The notes below the pieces were generated by a model that saw only the letters and a list, made by a program, of their open reading frames with translations, did no database searches and was not told where the DNA came from. From Sphagnum compactum (taxonomy: Eukaryota > Bryophyta > Sphagnopsida > Sphagnales), in the NCBI GenBank assembly GCA_965153455.1, contig OZ234499.1, forward strand, positions 2,963,731 through 3,027,730: a DNA stretch of 64,000 nt, in the 5' to 3' direction. Shown one piece after another: positions 1-12,866 of the stretch (its first letter is position 1; every line of letters starts with the position of its first letter). A program made the translations under genes and the position numbers.

Positions 1-3000
1 CCTTATTTTATACACACCATAATCTCTAAAATAGTGTGCAATGAAAAACCATCATGTCTGGGTTCATAATAATAAATACATAAATAAAAGGGGAAAGAAT
101 TTGAGTCATAGGGGCTAATGTTTTACATTTGTTTTTTTAGTTAATTATTTACATGATTTTCATCATTCTACAATACAATATGTAAGCAGGTTTGTTTTAG
201 ATTAACATTTCAATGGATTTAAACGACATAAAATGGCATTACACAATTATAAACTAACATTTTCACATCATGTATATCCTAAACCATATTCATGCACAAC
301 ATTGGTCCACACATACATAAGGAGGTCATGTCATTAGAAAGGAAAAAGACCAAAATTTTGTTTTGATTTGGTTGAAAAATCATGTTTCTCTACATCAAAA
401 TGTAAAGAATGCATGGGTGATGGAATTTATGCAAATATATGGGGAGTGTTGGAGAGTTATTAAAAACAAGGACAAACCACCATTGATTTTATACACACTA
501 AATATATACCTATTTAATTGTCATGGGCCAAAAAGTTTTTGAATCGGAGGTGTAATGAACCTCTAAAGGTTAAGGCTTGAAAAAATTTCATAAACAAACG
601 AACCAATGATCCCCATTTTTCTTATTTGTGTTTGAACTAAAGAATTACTTAAATTACTTTTAGAAGAGGAGTAATTCTTTTAGGTACTATTGTATTTTTT
701 AGAGATGGCAATCACAATGTCCATGTATTGTCAATGTTGAACAATTATTAGAGTGTTGGGCAATTTGTTTCCTATTCTCAACAAACTTTTCCTTGGGTGG
801 TACCACTAGGAATCACCTTGCCAAAATCACAAAAAAGTTGGACCCAATTTAAGGAATAAAATTCCATCCACTTATACATTGGTATATTTGATTGCATTAG
901 GTGAGCTTTGTTTTCCCCACCTATGCACGCACTCATGAAAAATAATGAACACCCAAAAACCTATAATATGTATTAAAATTTTGATTCATGAACTATTCCT
1001 AACCCAATTCCTGATTTTTATTTTATAAGTGTCCTTACATTAGATAAAAAAATTGATCAAAAAAATGTTCCTGATCATGTTCTTGATCAAAAAAATTCCT
1101 CATGTTACATTCCTGAAATTTTTCCTTATGCATTTATTTTCCACATTCAAACAATTTTTTATATAAATTTAATTAAAGGTTTGAATTCTATATGACCCAA
1201 CCTTTTAATAAATAATTTGGAATGAAAATTTTTCTTTATGTGAGTCCTATGTTGTCCTAAAGTTGGATGGGTTTCAAAAATTTGGGGTGTGATGTTCCTA
1301 GTGGTACTTCTCAAGGATAAGTTTGTCCTTCTACATCCATAAAGAATGCCTAAGTTATTTATTGAATTTATCTATTATTGACAAATGTAAAACCTAATGC
1401 TTTGAATGTTAAGATGGGTGTCAAATTTCCTTGTGTTTATACTATGTAAATTTCAATGTAGTGTTATTTTAAAATTTTGACAAATAGCATTTGTGACACA
1501 ATGTGTTTTAATTAGTAACCAATAACACATGCTAAAACACTTGTATGAAGGTCCATAGTCCCAAACCACTTAATCTCCAACTTAGAGCTTTGGGTTATTC
1601 AAGCCATGCCCCCTTGAACAATTGTTTTTTTTAAATCTTGTTTTCTTTAGTAGCTAGTGTTTCATTTTTTTACTTTAGGTGTTCAACCATGTGTCACATA
1701 ACAAGGTATTTAAGACTAGATAGCCTTTGTATATAATCTTCATATTTTTTCATTAAAAAATAACCAATTTAGTAAGAAACCTTCACATTTGATCTTTGAA
1801 AAACCAAAACCAAACAAGTTCATTGATTCCCAAAATAAAATAAAACCCAGAACTAAAGGTTATTTTGATTTTTCAATTTTTCAAAAAACTAGAGGATATT
1901 TTTTAAATAAATTAACTGGACAATGTTGGTATATGCGTTGCATCTAATGCTTTTTATTTTTCACAAATTTTCGCATCTTACCAACAAAAGAAAAAATCTA
2001 GTGCAACATGTGTAAAGGGTTTTTTTCGAAAAATAAAAAACCCCCAAGTCACCACAATATGAGGAAAACAACATTGAAATTGCCATATTTAGACAATAGG
2101 TTCTAACATGTCACAAAAATATGGCACAATTTCTAAACTTCTTTACTTTACTCTCTTACTTGTAACCTCCTCTCATGGATGATCACAAATCTACTTGCCT
2201 CATAAATTTGAAAAAAAGACATTGGTTGCATGTGTAAGTGGTTGTAAAACTTGGTAGATTTTTTCATTTGTAGGTGGTGAAAAAAAATTGTTGCCTCTTT
2301 TGAATTTTCACACTTTGACAATCCTAATAAAATTAATCTTTGTTTTCTTGGAACAAATAAACATGATGATGTGTTTGTGTATGTAAGAAGGTTGCATGTG
2401 TATGTCTTTATTCAAGTATATATTTGGGTTTACAATAATGTTTATAACATTATTTTCTCCATGAATAATCTTTCTTTCAAAACTCACATCACATGCAAAT
2501 CTTTTTCATGTGTATTTTTTTTTAACTACATTTTTAATCTTGATGCCCTTGGGTTATGAAACTTTTTAGTCATTTTAATCATTGTTTCAATGGTATTTAT
2601 AAAATGATGAATATCCATGATTTGCCCAATCACAAATTTTCATTATTATCTCCCCCAAAATCATCAATTGACATGCATAGACATGACAAAAAGACATATC
2701 GTTGACCAACATGACAAAAAGCCATGGTTGTCACCATTTCTTAAATATTATCTTCAATTGAAATAATTTTGGAAGAGAAAATTAATTGTTTATGATACTT
2801 GTGATAATAACCAAGAAATCAAGGTAGTTGTTTAAGTGAGAACCACATCATTCATGAAAACAATCATGGAATTCAAAAATTATGTGTGTTGACACATTTA
2901 ATTTGGATTTAAATAACAAGTAAGTTGTATGTCCTATAACTAAACTATGGGTTTAAAAATCAATGAATAAGGTTAATGGTACTTCAAATGAATATTTTTA

Positions 3001-4304
3001 TTGATGGGCATCATAATTTAAATAGTCATTAATAAAACATCAATACATTGATTTTGAAAAAGAAGAACACCATGCTTGATTGATTATCTAATGTTGAACA
3101 TAATGTTGTTTTTTCCAATGTCCAACTTATATATTGTCATGATATCCCTTCTTTGTCAATTGTTTTAAAATCCCATAACTATTTATTAATTTACTACATT
3201 GTAAGTTCCTATGACATTGTTTCATTGGAAATGGTTTATGTAGGATGGGTATTTTGGTGATCGTCATTGTGATAGTTCCAAAATCACTTTGGATTATAAT
3301 TCATCATAGATCAAATTTCATTTTAGAATCATTTCTTGTTGTCTATCTTGCACCCTTTCAATGTTCTTTTTCTTTTGTCTATTTGTGTCTTGTTGTGAAC
3401 TTATTTACTGAATTGATCTTAAGTTGACATTTTGCCTACCAAATCAAGAATGAAAAAACACATTATTGGAATAAAATGACATATAGTGAAATTTATAGAA
3501 TTTTATCTTTTGAAAAGAAAAAATTAATTACAACAAAATTATTATGTCCACCAAAAATAATTTAATCATTTCATCAACTTTTTGCTAAAAGTGGTAGGAG
3601 ATATAGGAGCTTTTAAAAGGATCCAAAAGCTAGATATTCATGTCAAGAAAATGGGATTTATATTTATGGTTTACAAGTGTTGAACTTATTGTTTTCAAGA
3701 AGGTTGATGAGTAGGTGATAAGTTCAAAATTAATAAGGATCTTCTATTGAAGATATGAAGTGTAGGGCGTTGATGAAAGTGGGTTGGCAAATAAAGTGGA
3801 TCTTTGTGAACTTGATCAACATCAAATTGCAAGGAACACCTTGTGTTGTGTTGCATTTGGTTTTGGCTTGGTTTTCTATTTAAATGTAAGGAGTATAAGC
3901 AAACTCAAGTTTTATATTTTCAATGCACAAGACTTTGTAAAAATGCTTACAATATACTCAAGAAATAAATGGGAGAATGTAAAAAACAAGCTAACATTGC
4001 TAGGGAATTCTCATGGGCCCAATGAAGATGGGGATGGTGAAAAATCACAGGTTTTGGGTTGTATGGTTGAATGTGAGTGGCATGTGTGATTGGAAAATTG
4101 TTGAATGAATTGGTCTTGTGAAAATTGGGTGTTTAGATTTTATACTTGATAATGGGATTCATTCTTATATGTTGTTGTAAAGTATAAAACCTTTGCAAAA
4201 TTTGTTGTTTTGAATCTCGAAAAAAACTTTGTGTTAACAACTAAGTGAATTACTATCATAAAAGACCTTATGACTTGTAAAAACCAAGAATGCAAAAGTT
4301 CATT
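1..4304. other. AT-rich intergenic region, no supported gene
   Basis: Roughly two-thirds A+T, with many poly-A/T runs. The few open frames are short (at most about 100 codons), start without good context, and show no recognisable domain or flanking splice structure. I see no tRNA, no clear LTR and no long tandem array. It most likely consists of decayed transposon-derived sequence. Confidence 0.6.
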
Positions 4305-4313
4305 TGTAAATTC

Positions 4314-4409
4314 CTACTAGCCCTTTGCCATTGGGCTTGACTTGGGGTCTTTGCCAACATCTTGTCAATTAAGTTTACTGTTATGTGCCCAAAAAAATAA
4401 AAATAAAAA
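4314..4409 (+). mobile_element. Short retroposed insertion (SINE or truncated LINE 3' end)
   Basis: A 96-bp block that is less AT-rich than its surroundings. It ends in an A-rich tail (AAAAAAATAAAAATAAAAA) after the motif ATGTGCCC. It is flanked by a perfect 9-bp direct repeat, TGTAAATTC, at 4305-4313 and 4410-4418. A target-site duplication plus an A-rich 3' end is the mark of target-primed reverse transcription (LINE or SINE mobilisation). There is no pol III A/B box that I can recognise and no coding capacity, so it is either a 5'-truncated LINE end or a minimal SINE. Confidence 0.5.
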
Positions 4410-4418
4410 TGTAAATTC

Positions 4419-5857
4419 ATTTGTGCTTTAAAAATTTACATTCATGCCTATGGATGACAATAATTAAGAGAAATTATTGCAAGATATGGTCTTTGGAAAC
4501 AATGATGGTTGTCATAATAGAAATGGAAACTTGTGTCTCTTAGAGAAGCAAACAATTGTTTGTTTCATACAATGTAGTGACCTAGGGCATTAAGACTATG
4601 AGTGTTGAATGAAATGTGTTTGGTTGACATGTCAACATGTTGAATGTTCAAGTTGAGTTAAAAGGACATTTTGTTCATTGTTCTTTCTATGGGAATTATA
4701 GGATTTGGAGATTTTCTTATGCATTGAAGAAATGTGTTGGCATGTTGTTAGTATGTGAGTGGCATGTTTATCAACAAGGGTGTGAGTAGAATGAAAAACC
4801 AAAAATATCAAGACAATTTTGATCTTAAAACCATCTCTTAAATACTTTCATGGCATTGTAAGGAAATCTAAACATTATGTATGTTCATGTAGTCAATAGA
4901 TAAGAATAAAAGGAGTTGTTAATGGAAGGATTGAGTGATCGCATATTAATCTGTGTTGCATGACCATTAGGGCTAGCAAGAAGAAAAAAAATTATACTTC
5001 TTTCATTTTTCCTTTTTTTTAGGGTTACAATGGATCGTTTGATTGGGAATTGGGACATGTTAACATTGGGGTTTGAATTTGTTAAATATGAATGTTTAAG
5101 TATGACGATAGACAAGGAAATGGATTGAGGTTAGGATGAGTTAGGATTTGGATGTTAGGATGAGTTGGGATTTGAAGGTTGGTGATGTGAGAGGTAGGGA
5201 CCCAAAGTCAAGAATGTAGACAATTGGTTGTGTGAAGATGGACACCTCCTATTTGTCCAACAATGAGGACTATAGTGGGAAGCACAACCAATATCAACTA
5301 AGGGAAAAATAAAAGCAATGTTGGAACTTGGAACCTTCTAATTTAGATTGAAATCCAAACCCAAAATTGAGACAATTCCAATTTATTGTTCAAAACTAAA
5401 ACTAGAGAAAGAAAAACAATGGGATAGAAATTCATTCACAAAAAGTACACAACATGTTGAAGCAAATGTAAACACACGAGATAAAAACCAAAACAATCAA
5501 AACAATAATAATGAAGTAGAAGACCTAATGCTAAAAGGGCTTCCTCGACCACAAATCAATTAGAGATGGAGGTGCACTAGTTGGCATGTGTGGAAGAGAT
5601 GAAGAACTCTCACTAAGCATGACACTTAGTTGAAAAATTGTGATGACTTGCACACGTTCAAGGGCTATCAACACTTGTTGCCTATAATAAGATATAAACA
5701 TTGAAGATATAAGGAGTTGTGTTGATGGCGAGCTCTATACTAGCATGTACACAAGTCCAAAAAAAATCAAAACTAGACGTTCTTCACAAAAGTAAAGAAT
5801 GATTTACACCCAACACTAGTAAGCAATTATTGTCAGCAAGCAGAGGAGGAGGACAAC
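4419..5857. other. Intergenic region and probable promoter of the GNAT gene
   Basis: AT-rich spacer. Composition becomes less AT-rich only near 5,700, consistent with the promoter and 5' UTR of the acetyltransferase gene starting at 5858. Short frames at 4885-5115 (minus) and 5348-5563 (plus) have no recognisable features and were not called. Confidence 0.45.
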
Positions 5858-6589
5858 ATGGGTGCTAGGAAAATCCGATCACTGAGCCTACTCACAAGCA
5901 ACCATTCCACATTGAACGACAATGCAGTAGTGTTGGCTGAGATTGCCCGCTTGGAGCGCCGGATATTCCCCAAGCATGAATCCCTTGCAGGAGACTTCTC
6001 ACAGGTGCAACACCCCTCCCTCCTCTTTCTACTCTCAGATTTTAGAAGAGCTTGCGAAAATGTATTGAGAATTCTATGTTTTCCATACTTTCCTTCTTTT
6101 TAGGGTTTTCATGGTTCTGGGTACAAGGGTACAAGGTGTACTTTGCACCTATATGATCTTGGTGACTAGGTTTGAATTGGAGGATTGATTGAGGTCTTGA
6201 GTTTCTGTTGAGAGGACTTGCTGGTGGGGTACAATTTTTTTGATTTGGAGAAAAAGAAGATTTTTTTGTTTTGGGTGTTGTGTTCTTCCAATATGCATTC
6301 CCAATTTCTGGTCTTAAGTTTCCGGTGAGAAGACTTGCTGAAGGGAATTTGAACTCTCTCTAGATAAATGTAAGCCTTAATCGTGATCCTGAAAAGTTTT
6401 GTGGCCTTTTGACACAGCAGGAGGTGAAGAAGAGGAATCAAAAACTTCTATACGTGATACAAGGAGATGTAGTTACTGAACAGAAGGAACATGAAGAGGA
6501 GAAATTGGACCCAACATTGATTGCAGGCTATCTCATGTACTCATGGAACTCACTAGCAGCATCCATCACGAAGCTTGCAGGTTTTCTTC

Positions 6590-6632
<43 letters not shown>

Positions 6633-7994
6633 CAGTTTCAACCCTAATCAAGTGAGAAATTTTGTGCCCAGATCAGATGAAGTCAATGAGGATGTTGTGG
6701 TAGGTGGTCAATATCAGTGTTGGGCGAGTACCAGGTTTGGAACCTGGGCATATAGACTGGTATTGGTCCCGGTATTAAAGAGCCAACCAGACTGGTATGA
6801 CCTGAGGCAATACCAGCCTAGTACCAATACTTGCCTGGGAGGCACCTCATCTAATAGCAGCTTCATACCAGGGCTATGCCAGTCTCAATCCCAGTGCATA
6901 GCTGCCTTACACCAGCCAAAAATCAGCCTTGGGCCCTAATACCAAGAGTGGACTGGTATGAATGTTAAAAAAAAGACCAAATACAAGTACCAGGCTGATA
7001 GAAAATTTCAGAAAAGATCCAATACCAGTACCAACAGGTATGTTCAAAAGATGATACCTGCCCAACATTGGTCAATACCATACTATTGATGTTGAAAGTC
7101 CCTGAACAACACGTGTATATGACTGTCTCCCTCTGTTGTTCAAACCACTGCTGAGTTTTGTGTTTGGTCTTGTTTTCTTGTTCGTTAGGGTTTGGGTTTC
7201 CTCTGTTTCATGCCTGCTGATTTTTATTGTCAGATCTGAAACATGCAAAACCTGCAGTCATTCTTGTTGTGTTTGGTTGGAACTGACACAATACTTGTGG
7301 AGTTTCTATGCAATCACATTGATATTCTCTGTAGGATACATATTGGAATAACTGCAACTTGAAAAAGCAATGAGTTTATCGTGTGTTGATGGGTCTTGCT
7401 CAAGAACAAGCTGCAGGAGTCACAGATGCAGAACAAAATATCTGGAACTGTCATTCTGTAAGCTTCACCACTATAGCACTGTATTTGAAGATATGAAATT
7501 TGCAAAAGGCTGAATTGGTAGACTTCAGAATTCTTCTCTGAGGGATGGATGGAAGGAATGGCGTAGGGGTGTGGATTGCTGCTTGCGTCTGTGGCTGGGT
7601 TCTGCTCAAGTCAGCATTCTAACTTCTTTCTTGCAAGAGGTGATGATGTCAATCACTGTGCACATCACAATGTGAATGTGATATGCATAAATCATGATTT
7701 AGGTCAATGTAACAGTGGTATTGCCAGAGTTGTCCTGTGTATTGAAGTTTGTTATATGCTGTTGCAGTTCGCGAGAGTTGTCGCAGGCAAGGCTATGGAG
7801 AGGCATTGCTACAATCAGCAATTCAACAGATCCAGGCACGGAGGCTTCAGTGTGTGAACCTTCATGTAGACCCAACTCGAGTGGCTGCAGTTGCCCTATA
7901 TGAAAAGATAGGTTTCCATGTAGACACTGTTGTGCACTCCTATTATGCACCAAACAGGGATGCGTATCGAATGGTCCTTGAGCTGACATCATAA
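5858..7994 (+). CDS. GNAT-family N-acetyltransferase (3 exons, 177 aa)
   Basis: Exons 5858-6004, 6421-6580 and 7768-7994. Phases fit (0, 1) and sum to 534 nt, 177 residues plus TAA. The ATG at 5858 is the first in the reading frame. The protein starts MGARKIRSLSLL and contains an acidic/lysine-rich stretch after the first junction. Exon 3 carries the acetyl-CoA-binding signature of GNAT motif A (RRQGYG, within RESCRRQGYGEALL) followed by motif B (AAVALYEKIGF) and a closing YRMVLEL strand. These are classical features of acetyl-CoA-dependent N-acetyltransferases. The overall pattern resembles small plant cytosolic GNAT proteins, but the acceptor substrate cannot be read from sequence. Intron 2 (6581-7767, 1,187 bp) begins with a CT microsatellite and contains a hAT-like MITE. 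Family assignment is firm, substrate unknown. Confidence 0.85.
6594..6628. repeat. (CT)n microsatellite at the 5' end of GNAT intron 2
   Basis: About 16 uninterrupted CT dinucleotides, starting some 14 bases after the splice donor at 6581. Likely polymorphic. Confidence 0.9.
6715..7070. mobile_element. hAT-like MITE (356 bp) in GNAT intron 2
   Basis: Left end CAGTGTTGGGCGAGTA and right end, on the opposite strand, CAATGTTGGGCAGGTA, match at 13 of 16 positions. The flanks are GTCAATAT (6707-6714) and GTCAATAC (7071-7078), an 8-bp duplication with one mismatch. Eight-bp target duplications and CA-GTG-type termini are typical of the hAT superfamily. There is no transposase, so this is a non-autonomous element. 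The inside is built from short repeated ACTGGTA/TACCAG words that could fold on themselves. It lies wholly within an intron, in an otherwise intact gene. Confidence 0.7.
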
Positions 7995-10357
7995 TTCAGA
8001 CATCAATTGTTTTCAACCAACCCAAGGTATGTGGCTCACACGCTTGATGCACAATATGATGCACTTCAGCCCAGCATAATAATTTTCCCCACTGATTGTC
8101 CTATTGTCCACCCATTCTACGGAGGACTATGGAGGGCCAAAATTAGGTTTTGCTTTTGTTATTGAAGCACCATTGATGCAATTCCATTGTTGCATTCTCA
8201 TTCAATTTTCACTTCTTATATGCACATCTTGGGTTCTGTTGGGTAATTCATCATCAGCGATACAGCTTGTAACTATGGTAAATTTTAGTACCAACTGCAT
8301 ACGTTGAAAGTTTGTGGCAGCATTGAGAGTAAATTACCTTTAAATCCCACCCCATGCTCAGATATGGTACATGTGTTTTAGGTTGTGTATCTCTTAAGAA
8401 CTCATTCACTCAAACAGCTTGTTGCTTGCTGCTTTTAGCTCAAGTTTTTTTGGGCATTTCATTCTTCACTAGCCACATCCATTGAATTATTGTGCAATTT
8501 TTTTGGCTACTGTTTTTTCTGTAGGTATGTTGGAGAGACAAAGGTACAATCCAATGTGGAAGAGTTGACATCTGCCAAGGGGATGACTTTGAAGAAAACA
8601 TTAACTACACCATGTGTTTTAGGGTTTAACACAAGGTTGATGTAGACTACTCAAGCCTCTTACAAGATAATATTATGTGCAAGTGGCTTGCAAGCTGAAA
8701 AGAAGTAAAATAGCACCAAATTTTAACCACAAACAAGCTTAGCCCAATTTTGTTAAGAACCTAGTGCAACCACAGTCTGGCACATTAGTTCATACTTCAA
8801 ATTTTGGACACCACATTTCAGAGATTGTGAAAACATATAGGAATAAAGTCTTTCAAAAACAACCCTTATTGCCCTTTTGTACAGCTAATCTAGCATCCAA
8901 TGTCTTGTAGTACCTTGGCACCTTCCACACTGCTAATATTATTTGTAAAAAGTGAAAATTTCAAGAAATAGCTGTTCAAAGAACAATATTTTGTGAAGGA
9001 AAGTTAAGAATCTTTTGGAAAAGTCAGGAATGCTGTATTTTTTAACATGGAATCTTCAAACTTTAATTCATTGCTTGACAGACGTGTTGAAGCTGCCCTT
9101 GTACTATGGTAGTTGACACAATCATAACGTTGATTGGCTTAGTTACGACGATGATGAACTTTGACTTACAGCAACTACACCAGTGCTCTCAGTATGTGAC
9201 CCTGCAAATTAAAATTGGATCAAGAAAAGTCAAAACATGCCAGTTTGGCTCACGTTTGGCTCATCAAAATGGTTTTGGCCCGGCATTTTTGCACACTTTA
9301 CTGAGTCTGGTTAAAAGCACGGCGAAGCCTAACACCTGCCAGAGAAGAGTGTAATAAATATGATCTGACTGCTGCTCCCTGTTTCTGATTGGCAAATCAT
9401 CTATCCACCAGTAGCAAGTAGCATAGTATATTTCCACATGTATATTTACGTTTGATACAGATGGTGTTTGAGACATGTCAGGAAACAGATTTGTCCATCA
9501 GTACACATCAAATTTCAGTCTGCATATAATGTGTACAGATAATTGGGGAGAATGAAAGGGTTCTAAAGCACATGTTTCAGTTCCATGTCTAAGGACGGTC
9601 TGCCCCTGGAAGGAGTAAGCCAATTTCTTCAGTTCTAGTGCCCTGGGATCTTCATGAACCATGACACATTCTAGTGTCAGCCTGCTAATGGATATCCTTC
9701 TGCTGTTGCTTTGAGTCTGCCTACTGGCCAGTTCGCGCTTTCACCACTGCAGTTTGCTTCACACAAAATAGCACTTCAAACTCGTAGTGGACTTTGTACA
9801 CAAGGAACTGCAGGCTTTCATGGATCACAGGATGCCCATCTTTTAGTTCAAAGGTAAAGAGCTGCTTTACAAGAATAGACCAAGTTTCTGCTCGTACACC
9901 TAACCTATGAGATCTCTCTTTTCATGACATCAATGTTCACTGAAGTGTATACTCATCTAGATGACAACACAGCTCTGGTTGACGAGGGGTATCATCTGTC
10001 GCCAACAATGGATCTTCACAAAGACACAAAGTTGTAGTTGTGTAGATGAACACACACTGCTGCGGATGCAGATCCTTGGGAACACCAAATAAAAAATACT
10101 TTGGAAGATGGGGTCAACCCTTTCTTGCAGCACACCCAGCTTTTCACAAATGCTGCAAATTTTCAACCATGTGAGTAAGAAAAAACCGACTTGCACAAAA
10201 CCCAGAACCCCAGTTTTTCAACCCATCTAGTAGCAACCTGTGATGCCAATGTCAAAGTAACTCCCAAGGGCAAAGAAAAAGACTACTCATTAGAAGTTTT
10301 ACCTTAGATGTCATCAAAGCCAATGAATATTGAAGAAAAGAAACATGAGCACCTTAC
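7995..10357. other. GNAT 3' flank and degenerate sequence beyond the RRS1 relic
   Basis: The first few hundred bases are probably GNAT 3' UTR. On the minus strand, 10152 down to about 9500 holds long stretches open in one frame except for scattered TGA codons and one apparent frameshift near 9733. This may be the decayed downstream part of the RRS1 relic or another dead gene. The short stretch at 10152-10100 has a weak FxK...KK resemblance to the basic region that follows the conserved RRS1 segment. The remainder matches nothing I recognise. Confidence 0.35.
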
Positions 10358-12003
10358 CATCAGATGACTTAGCCTCAATGATGGGGATATCATTGTCATC
10401 AATCACATGCTTGTAACCATGCCTCCATCTCTACTCATCATTTTGCTCATCAAAGTCCAATTTGCTTCTCTTTCTCTTCACAATGTCTGCAGGTCACATA
10501 TCCATCATACCCAGTGCTCTGTCATAAGATTGCATGCTACCAGTGACCAATGTTGGATACCGAAAAACAAATAGTCTGTTGCTTTGGTTGCAGGTTGCAG
10601 GTGTTATGTCTCCCTGCCCTGTGCAGCAGGGTCAGGAGGTCTGTTGAGGAAAACCAGTCTACTATCATACCTTGAAACAGAAGTGAAGCTCTGCAGAAGT
10701 CATGGATGTCTCAAGGTAACTGCCCATGAGAAACTGGAGTGGAGAGATTATGAAATCTAGACAAAACAGGAAAAGCCAAAACAGGGTCACACACAAGAGT
10801 GATCCCTCACCACAATGGGAGTGCATGTTGCAGAGAGTTGCAAACAATGCAGTTTTGGATTGTGAGGCAAAAGTCAAAACACATACACAGCAGACAGAAA
10901 TTAAAGGAGTTCTAACATCCTGTTTTGGCAAAAGTTTCCCACTTTGTTGGTGGCCTTGGCTTGGGTAACTGCATCAGACAGATGATGCATCATCAACACT
11001 ACACAGAAACTCAATTCAGCCTTTCATAGGGCTGCTGCTGCTGCCAGTCAAAAATAATAATCAGAGAACAAATCACCCAAAAACAACATTACCCCAATTC
11101 TTTCAGTGTCTTGCCAAACAAAGCTCAAGAGTTCCAAAACCCATGAAAACCCAACATACCAGCTTCTCTCATGGGAGCTGCATTGTGGGATGAGGCAAGT
11201 TCACCAGTTGACCAACTTTGTCAAGAGTAGATGGCATGTTGAAAAGTGTGGGTGCAAGTACTTGTACCAGTACCCTCCCCTGCTCCAGACATTGTGCATC
11301 CCTCTCCTCCCTGAGCAACCAAACCAAATGACCCAGATCACTCACACACACAGACACAACCCTATCAACGCTCAAACACACTTTTGAGCTGGAAACAGCA
11401 GGAATCAAATGCAATTGCTGCTGATAGAAGGATGCACATCTACACACATCAGGTGATCAAGTGTGCCTATTCAACTGCAATTTTCTTTTACCCTGATAGA
11501 TGGACACTCTCTAACCAGGATGGCATCATCTCCTTGACAACTGCTGTACAGTCTCTTTGAATTTTGTTGAAGAGGAGAAGATTCTGCAAAAGCCAAGCCA
11601 CTACAACAACAGAGAATATAATGTCTTCCCTGAACCAAAAACAATAACCATTTTACAAAAGGGATACAACCACCGAAACCCCACGAAAGGCTCTACTACA
11701 GCTGCAATTATGAGTTCTGATGCTCGATCCGGACAAAACACATCTGTATTCGTCCCAGAACTGTTGAAGAACACGAGAAATCTCAGGCATACACACAACA
11801 TTCAGCAAAAAAAAACACACGCACACAGGTCATCAACAAAACAAGGTATGCGTTTTCCAAGAGCCGAGACAGATGGGAGAATAAGAGTACTCAGTCATAG
11901 CGGACGAAGCAGGCGGGCCACGGCCATGGAAGACGACAAGATTCCCAACGTCGAGCTCATAGTCCGCAGCTACACTGTACATCACACCATCATCATCTGC
12001 CAT
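10358..12003 (-). pseudogene. RRS1: RRS1-like ribosome biogenesis regulator, broken copy
   Basis: RRS1 is a nucleolar factor for 60S subunit assembly. Three blocks occur in the right order on the minus strand. Block 1 (12003-11833) starts with ATG and encodes YELDVGNLVVF, the RRS1 N-terminal pattern, but ends at a TGA with no good donor. Block 2 (about 11312-11169) encodes an LVQVLAPTLFNMPST...LVNLPHPTMQLP pattern matching the RRS1 LFNLPST and LPxPTxxLPREK region, but the expected Arg codon is TGA (11169-11171). Block 3 (10486-10358) has an intact acceptor and a GTAAGG donor and encodes FDEQNDE-stop-RWRHGY and DNDIPIIEAK. The TAG at 10431-10433 stands where family members have Trp. Several other changes also look like C-to-T or G-to-A. 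The downstream basic C-terminal half is not recognisable. Family match is strong, loss of function is likely. Confidence 0.7.
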
Positions 12004-12226
12004 GCTCCAAGCTGCTGCAAAATCCTCCTAACTCCCTCAAGATAGAGAATTCAGACAGAAAGAGAGAACATGCGTGAGAGAGATTCTTCAGAGAACAAAG
12101 TGGAGAAGAGAAGAGAGACGACAGATACCTAGCACAATCCAGAAGCCAAGAGAAGAAGAAGAAGAGGGAGGAAGGAGACATTGGCAGACACACTTCTAAG
12201 TATTGCAGTGCGGAGGGAGCGTGGTC

Positions 12227-12248
12227 TAGGGTTTTGCCTAAACCCTAA
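12227..12248. promoter_or_regulatory. Inverted pair of telo-boxes between RRS1 relic and HOS1
   Basis: TAGGGTTTT (12227-12235) is followed by AAACCCTAA (12240-12248), two telo-box motifs in opposite orientation. In plants telo-boxes are common near the start sites of translation and ribosome-biogenesis genes. This position, about 225 bp upstream of the RRS1 relic ATG and about 620 bp upstream of the HOS1 ATG, fits a shared divergent promoter. Confidence 0.45.
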
Positions 12249-12866
12249 AGAGCAAAACCCTTCTGACGACGTCCTCCCAGGACCCAAAAACCAAAACGTC
12301 CTCTGCTGTGTCTGTTGTCGCTGAAAATAGAGGACGAGGTATCTGAGAAGGAAGAGACTGTTGCGGAGTCGCAGAGGACGACGACGACAAAATGGGCGTC
12401 AGATGGAGTGGCGGCAACAATCAGCCTCCTCCCAGAAGAGAAGAGAAAGATATGGCGCTCGGACTGTTGCTAATGAGCGGAGACCTAATGCAACAACAAA
12501 GAAGAAAATGCTTGAAGACGAACACCGTTGCAAGCGGCAAGTGTTTTCATTGAAGCAAAGAAAGAAAGAGACTATGCTCGGCTTTCGTTGCAACAGAAAA
12601 CTCTGTGGAGAGGGAGAGACAGAGACAAAGCACTTGCATCCAACCAAGGTACCTGTTTTGTTTGCTTTCTCTGGACTTCTTATGTCATCATCGTAAGCGC
12701 ATAGATAGAGATACCAGAGTTGGAGGAGACGGAGCCGGAACAAACGGGTGGGGGGGGGGAGGAGAGAGAGAAGGGTCGGGAAAGGTGAAGGAGTTTGTTT
12801 TGTGGTTTTGAAAGCGCGACGGACGGGGTTGTGAGCGCCGCGACACACGCAAGGGAACAAAAGAAA

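Noticed and set aside
3784-4089. 101-codon frame on the plus strand
   Set aside because: It starts with TTG, has AT-driven composition and no recognisable motif, and lies in repeat-rich intergenic DNA.
9480-10152. A single live minus-strand gene downstream of the RRS1 relic
   Set aside because: Long open stretches exist but are broken by TGA codons (near 9950 and 9935) and by a frame change near 9733. No domain was recognised, so it is described as degenerate.
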